Origin: Echinococcus granulosus
Taxonomy: Eukaryota > Platyhelminthes > Cestoda > Cyclophyllidea > Taeniidae
DNA: 64,000 nucleotides
Direction of reading: 5' to 3'
NCBI RefSeq assembly: GCF_000524195.1
Contig: NW_020170401.1
Coordinates: 915,066 to 979,065 of the forward strand
Shown: positions 61,701-64,000 of the stretch, piece by piece
Position numbering within the stretch: position 1 is the first letter of the stretch
How the letters are laid out: every line of letters begins with the position of its first letter
Notes under the pieces: generated by a model
The model's database searches: none
What the model was told of the DNA's origin: nothing
Seen by the model: the letters and a program-made list of their open reading frames with translations, nothing else
Program-made: the position numbers and the translations under genes

Positions 61701-63490
61701 CCCTTACATCTTCAAATGTCTCTAAAATCTCGTCGATGTGATTGGATCTTTGCTGCACAGCACCAGTTTACTTCTCTTCCACAACTGCAGGGATTGACTC
61801 TCCATCGATATTGTCGTATGCCATTTGACGATAGTGGAGAAGTGAAATACATGACCCAGAACTATTTCAAACAGCTTGAGTGGTTTTGATGGCTACTCGG
61901 TATTAAAGAAAACTCTCTTATCTCGATCGTAGTGAAGGCGTATGCGCTGCTACTGATAAGAGCAGCGTTCGGTAATGATTGACGTGAAGACTCAGACATT
62001 TAGTCTACACCTACATTGTGTGACAGCGAAAGCTTAGCAACTACGTCTTGCATGCACCAATAACTATCACATTCTTCCACCATCAGACCCTGATATTCCT
62101 CCTGATGTTAACGAATGCCTAGTCATGGTGCCGAATAGTCGATTGGAAACTGAAAATGGGATGGAAATGAGAGCTTATTTGAAGTTGAATTTACAGCTAA
62201 CTTGGATGTCTGGGCAAGAATAGTACACTACATGGATCGTTACTTCAACATGCAAGACATGTTGGTTAACTATCATCATTTTTCCAGGAATGCTCTAAAA
62301 GACCGACTAACTGATGCATGCAGTGTCATTTTGCCCACTTTTTAGGGAGGCAATTGGCCACATTGTCTCGATCTTTTATTGTTGCAATTTAGGAATACGG
62401 TGGATAGTCTTCAATTCCTCTTCCTCTGTCGTATCGTGGTCATTTCACTGCTCACCGCTTTTGCGTTCTCCATCAACTTTGTCAGTCACTGGTTTGGTAA
62501 GTGATCTTATTCCCTTGCCTTATTTTCAACTTGTCTACTTCTCTTATTCGCCGAAATTCCTCATGGCTAGTGCTGAGTTGGCTTGTCACTCTTCTAATAA
62601 TCTAAATTAAGTGTAACGATATTTCTGCGGTATACCGTTCGTTCTTGAATGGGGAATAGGCGGTAGAATGAGCTTCATCGGGCGATGTTAACCACTCCTG
62701 TATAAGGCGCCCTGAGTTGCATTAGTGTGGATGTCGTGTCTGCCTCTGGTGGGGATAGAGTGTAACAGGTTTGGTAGATTTCCCTCGTCCACCTCTGCCT
62801 TCGCACCCTTGGGAAGTTCAGACGAGTTAAACGAGGAGGACAGGCTTTATTTGAGCCTGACGTTCATTTTTTTCTTCACTGTCTCCAGTCGTCTTGAAAT
62901 TTACGCGCAGTTTGTACTCAGCGTTTGGCATTTTCTGATGCAGTAGTCACCGCATTTGATCAAAATTCTGTGGGATCAAGTTTCTCCCCCATAATGGAAA
63001 GCAAAAATGAGAAGAGGAGACAACAGCCAAAAGTTATTTGCTGTTGTACTGCTTTGAACGATGAAGTCGAGCGGAATGTGGGATGGTCAGATGCTGTCAA
63101 TAGAGAAGTGGACTCACGTAGTGTAAGTTGGAACATTTTTGTTTGGCTACAGGCGTGGCGCTGATGAATGCAACGCTGGTAGTGAGTGGAGCCATCACCA
63201 CCATCGTCTTCACCCTCATGATGGAATGCACGCGAAGCGAGGTTGTGGAGGGTGCGCGCGCTACTCATTACACCATCCTCTCCACCGCCGAGGTGCTGGG
63301 CAAACTCCTCTTCGCTGCCCTGGGAGCTGCTGCTCTTACTGACATCCTCGGCTACCCACTCGCCTACCTCCTCTTCCTCGCACTCAATATTCTTCCACCC
63401 TCGCTCCTGGTGCTTGGTCGACGTCGGTGGCCATTCCTTCATTCGCATAAGTTGGTTTCCTGTGACAGTCGTCCCGACAAACTTCTTTAA
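55392..63490 (+). CDS. MFSD3-like (SLC33 family) major facilitator transporter, five exons, 5' exon missing
   Basis: MFSD3 is a 12-helix membrane carrier related to the acetyl-CoA transporter SLC33A1; its substrate is not established. Exons: 55392-55758, 55942-56160, 57037-57292, 62393-62496 and 63153-63490, all in phase with AG/GT borders, giving about 427 residues against 412 in human MFSD3. Diagnostic segments: FYSLQGLPYGLQSRFLPL (TM1), LGFYKLLYLPWVFKSAYAP, LDIAVDSLAIG, GNTAQVVGYKFGAIVGGG, YKLGEMGAMNMLPLMLLDHG, FSIVGSSSASVIASRFG, and ARATHYTILSTAEVLGKLLF near the end. The acceptor of the third exon is a choice: ACTGGTTAG at 57036 fits the phase left by the preceding exon, whereas the open frame extends further left. 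The stop is TAA at 63488-63490. The visible sequence begins one or two residues before the first helix, so only a very short initiating exon is missing. Confidence 0.87.
55942..56160 (+). CDS. MFSD3-like transporter, second visible exon (TM5-TM6)
   Basis: Acceptor TTCTATTACAG. Encodes MLSHSELSRGNTAQVVGYKF and then two helices (FGAIVGGGLLFSFF, VVFAALCGFYALGLWV), ending in a hydrophilic loop. The donor AAG G/GTACGA at 56160/56161 leaves phase 1. Confidence 0.8.
57037..57292 (+). CDS. MFSD3-like transporter, third visible exon (central loop, TM7-TM8)
   Basis: Begins in the central cytosolic loop (DRKREDKQSYSEVLQ) and continues into LIVLLLSYKLGEMGAMNMLP and FWTGAVGQAFSIVGSS. The donor is TTT GG/GTAATT. 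The 5' border at 57037 is chosen because it fits the phase-1 end of the preceding exon; a phase-0 start at 56980 would require a weak GTTTGT donor. Confidence 0.75.
57293..62392 (+). other. Large intron of the MFSD3-like gene
   Basis: About 5.1 kb of AT-rich sequence between well-supported exons. No nested gene was recognised. A cluster of three short dyads lies at 59703-59776. Longer frames at 60868-61218 (-) and 61456-61725 (+) show no motif. Confidence 0.65.
62393..62496 (+). CDS. MFSD3-like transporter, fourth visible exon (TM9)
   Basis: A 104-base exon after TTGTTGCAATTTAG, in phase 2 with the preceding exon, encoding NTVDSLQFLFLCRIVVISLL and AFAFSINFVSHWFG. The donor G/GTAAGT is consensus. 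It corresponds to the helix after the SIxGSS motif in MFSD3 proteins. Confidence 0.8.
62770..62835 (+). repeat. Dispersed repeat B, copy 2
   Basis: Resembles 40748-40815; it lies in the last intron of the MFSD3-like gene. Shared blocks are TTTCCCTC, TCCACCTC, GCCTTC and CAGACGAGT. Confidence 0.4.
63153..63490 (+). CDS. MFSD3-like transporter, terminal exon (TM10-TM12)
   Basis: After GTTTGGCTACAG, in phase with the preceding exon. Encodes VALMNATLVVSGAITTIVF, MECTRSEVVEGARATHYTIL, AEVLGKLLFAALGAAAL and a final helix, then a 30-residue basic tail before TAA. This corresponds to the TTVTF / ALQATHYS / LELLGKLL segments of vertebrate MFSD3. Confidence 0.88.
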
Positions 63491-64000
63491 GTGGTTGTCG
63501 GTGCCAGCACTTTCATTGCCGTCTTTGTTCTTTGGTACTCAGTCTCTACAGGGTGGTTTTTTGTACTTCCAACAACAAGGTTTTGATGTACGTATGCAAT
63601 TGGCAGGCAGTCGTCTCTCCTTTTCGCCCTGTAAAGCATAAGGAAAGAAGTCAAGTTCAAAGTGGTTGGTAATCTATTTGTCACTCTCCTTGTCAATGGA
63701 GATAGTAATCTAATATCATTGAGGAGGAAATGATGATTTTTAACTCCCCAAGTCGTCACAAATGTCAGAATGGGCTGTACTGATCTTGAAGACTGACTTC
63801 CTGTTAACCCGGAGGAGAGAAGGGAAGGACTGGTGACTGGAAGGCCGCATAGATGGATGAACCGCCATGATATTGAGACGGCTACCAAGTTGACGGTGAG
63901 TGAAGGATCTGTGAAATTGCAAATCCGACTCAGGCGCGTATTGCTCCACTGCATTATCATGTCGCTGCATCCTTTCCCGTTGGATGAATGTGCAACAAGA
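63491..64000. other. Sequence downstream of the MFSD3-like gene
   Basis: Contains the 3' untranslated region of the transporter. No AATAAA polyadenylation signal was seen. A minus-strand open frame (157 codons, 63487-63960) has no recognisable domain and overlaps the gene's 3' end; it is not called. Confidence 0.4.

Noticed and set aside
63487..63960. 157-codon minus-strand frame at the end of the window
   Set aside because: Antisense to the 3' untranslated region of the transporter, with no recognisable domain.

Overview
This 64 kb window is eukaryotic. The genes are split into short, phase-consistent exons with GT..AG introns, intergenic DNA is long and AT-leaning, and a family of short non-coding LTR-type repeats is dispersed through it. 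Protein content (a Fife/Piccolo/RIM-type active-zone scaffold, a divergent peptide-type GPCR, a Sec20 SNARE, an MFSD3 transporter) says metazoan. Moderate gene density, moderate GC and abundant miniature LTR elements suggest a flatworm, most likely a tapeworm. The species call is inference only. The sequence is a scaffold: two runs of exactly 100 Ns (41409-41508 and 53324-53423) mark joins.

Layout. 1-5216: no gene recognised, apart from a weak LTR-repeat fragment near 3.7 kb. 5217-18219 (+): a gene of at least 12 exons for a presynaptic scaffold. It has a very large low-complexity exon, then a PDZ domain over three exons, a Gly/His/Pro-rich linker, and one C2 domain over four exons; a further exon may lie at 22517-22627. 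20950-23960: the first cluster of repeats. 27376-28630 (-): a complete two-exon Sec20/BNIP1 SNARE gene (231 aa). 29590-34700 and 36950-38800: more repeats. 41509-42613 (-): a class A GPCR whose C-terminus is lost in an assembly gap. 43358-49756: the third repeat cluster, including the best-preserved element (48661-49756). 53424-53610: an inverted, almost identical copy of the 187 bases just before the first gap. 55392-63490 (+): five exons of an MFSD3-like 12-TM transporter, lacking only its initiating exon. The last 510 bases hold nothing recognisable.

The four genes are independent loci, as expected in an animal genome, and not an operon. Two fit a neuronal theme (vesicle-release scaffold, neuropeptide-type receptor), one is general ER-Golgi trafficking machinery, and one is a membrane carrier.

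The strongest pattern outside the genes is a non-coding repeat of about 0.9-1.1 kb. It has direct terminal repeats of about 180 bp beginning TGTAG, occurs in both orientations, and also exists as solo terminal repeats. This is the structure of a terminal-repeat retrotransposon in miniature (TRIM). Eight larger copies and at least eight solo or fragmentary repeats were found by eye. All exon boundaries, domain calls and repeat borders were read by eye; no database search or alignment program was run.
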